A stretch of 32,010 nucleotides of DNA from Methanobacteriota archaeon (GTDB taxonomy: Archaea; Thermoplasmatota; Poseidoniia; Poseidoniales; Poseidoniaceae), in NCBI GenBank assembly GCA_002720115.1, contig PBGS01000017.1, forward strand, positions 28,276 to 60,285. The letters run 5' to 3'. Made by a program: the position numbers and the translations under genes. Below, in pieces: positions 31,570-32,010 of the stretch. The notes below the pieces were generated by a model. The model saw only the letters and a program-made list of their open reading frames with translations, had not been told where the DNA came from and made no database searches. How positions within the stretch are numbered: position 1 is the first letter of the stretch; every line of letters begins with the position of its first letter.

Positions 31570-32010
31570 ATGGCAATATGGATTGAAGAGGATGCAAAGG
31601 TATTGGTTCAAGGAATTACGGGAAAACAAGGCATGTTCCACGCTGAAAGAATGATTGATTATGGAACTAACTTAGTAGGCGGCGTAACCCCTGGTAAGGG
31701 TGGTCAAACAGTACTTGGTGTTCCTGTTTACGACAGTATGATCGATGCTATAAAAGATACAAATGCGGACGCCACTGTGATATATGTACCTCCTCCCTTT
31801 GCCGGAGAGGCAATAATGGAAGCAGCAAATGCTTTTGAGACTGTCAAAGGCGAGGGAGTTATTGTTTGTATTACGGAAGGAATTCCAACATTAGACATGG
31901 TAAATGCCGCATCTTATGTTGCTAATAGAAAGAAAGTCAGGCTTATTGGACCAAATTGCCCTGGAATCATTACACCAGGTGATAATGGAGGAGCAAAGCT
32001 TGGAATTATG
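31570..32010 (+). CDS. sucD: Succinyl-CoA synthetase alpha subunit, 3' partial
   Basis: This is the CoA-binding, phosphohistidine-bearing subunit. The visible 147 residues start [20 protein letters not shown] and show the Rossmann-type CoA-binding region. [14 protein letters not shown] is at residues 16-29, [15 protein letters not shown] follows, then [28 protein letters not shown] and [14 protein letters not shown]. The window ends before the active-site histidine, so that residue cannot be checked. It begins 1 base after the sucC stop, the standard sucCD order, and the frame stays open to the last base of the window. A typical full length would be about 290 residues. Confidence 0.95.
   Translation, partial: MAIWIEEDAKVLVQGITGKQGMFHAERMIDYGTNLVGGVTPGKGGQTVLGVPVYDSMIDAIKDTNADATVIYVPPPFAGEAIMEAANAFETVKGEGVIVCITEGIPTLDMVNAASYVANRKKVRLIGPNCPGIITPGDNGGAKLGIM

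Overview
The window looks like a compact chromosome segment from a marine, Thermoplasmata-related euryarchaeon, most likely Poseidoniia (Marine Group II or a close relative). The archaeal character comes from Rli1/ABCE1, ribosomal protein L10e (uL16), an RPA plus RPA-associated protein pair, an archaeal-type pilin and secretion ATPase, GGPP synthase beside a geranylgeranyl reductase, and a short archaeal-type triosephosphate isomerase. The group assignment is inference: it rests on my memory that these archaea carry a bacterial-type mutS-mutL pair, on the moderate base composition and on the very tight packing. No rRNA, tRNA, CRISPR array or insertion sequence was seen, and no gene-free stretch exceeds 300 bases.

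Layout. 1-2232: single-stranded DNA binding operon (RPA, cut by the window start, then the RPA-associated protein). 2292-5201: a small unknown protein, then two single-domain TadB/TadC-like membrane proteins and a TadA/CpaF-type ATPase, a minimal pilus-assembly motor. 5198-8834: three poorly known genes, namely a protein with three SAP-like DNA-binding motifs, a helical protein divergent from it, and a protein resembling hydroxymethylbilane synthase that lacks the catalytic residues. 8914-10998: isoprenoid/lipid genes (GGPP synthase, geranylgeranyl reductase). 11081-11560: a lone pilin. 11557-13771: divergent moaA and aroA. 13762-18359: mutL and mutS on the minus strand. 18385-20188: a membrane-anchored extracellular protein divergent from L10e. 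20302-22071: Rli1/ABCE1.

22083-26990 is the most unusual part. Two long paralogous proteins each carry a RecB/AddB-type PD-(D/E)XK nuclease domain with a four-cysteine Fe-S arrangement and a C-terminal part that looks like OB folds. A small two-span membrane protein follows, then a third, shorter relative that keeps the cysteines but has lost the D-x-K catalytic pair. 27024-28489 holds two unrecognised membrane proteins on the minus strand. The window ends with central metabolism: tpiA and a sugar nucleotidyltransferase on the minus strand, then sucC and the start of sucD on the plus strand.

Across the window, neighbouring genes are separated by few bases, convergent genes often share interlocked stop codons, and several genes have a TATA-like box about 25-30 bases before the start codon, suggesting leaderless transcripts. 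Others have clear Shine-Dalgarno sites. The main candidate for an undescribed system is the nuclease trio; a six-cysteine Rli1 and the catalytically incomplete HMBS-like protein are the next most interesting points.
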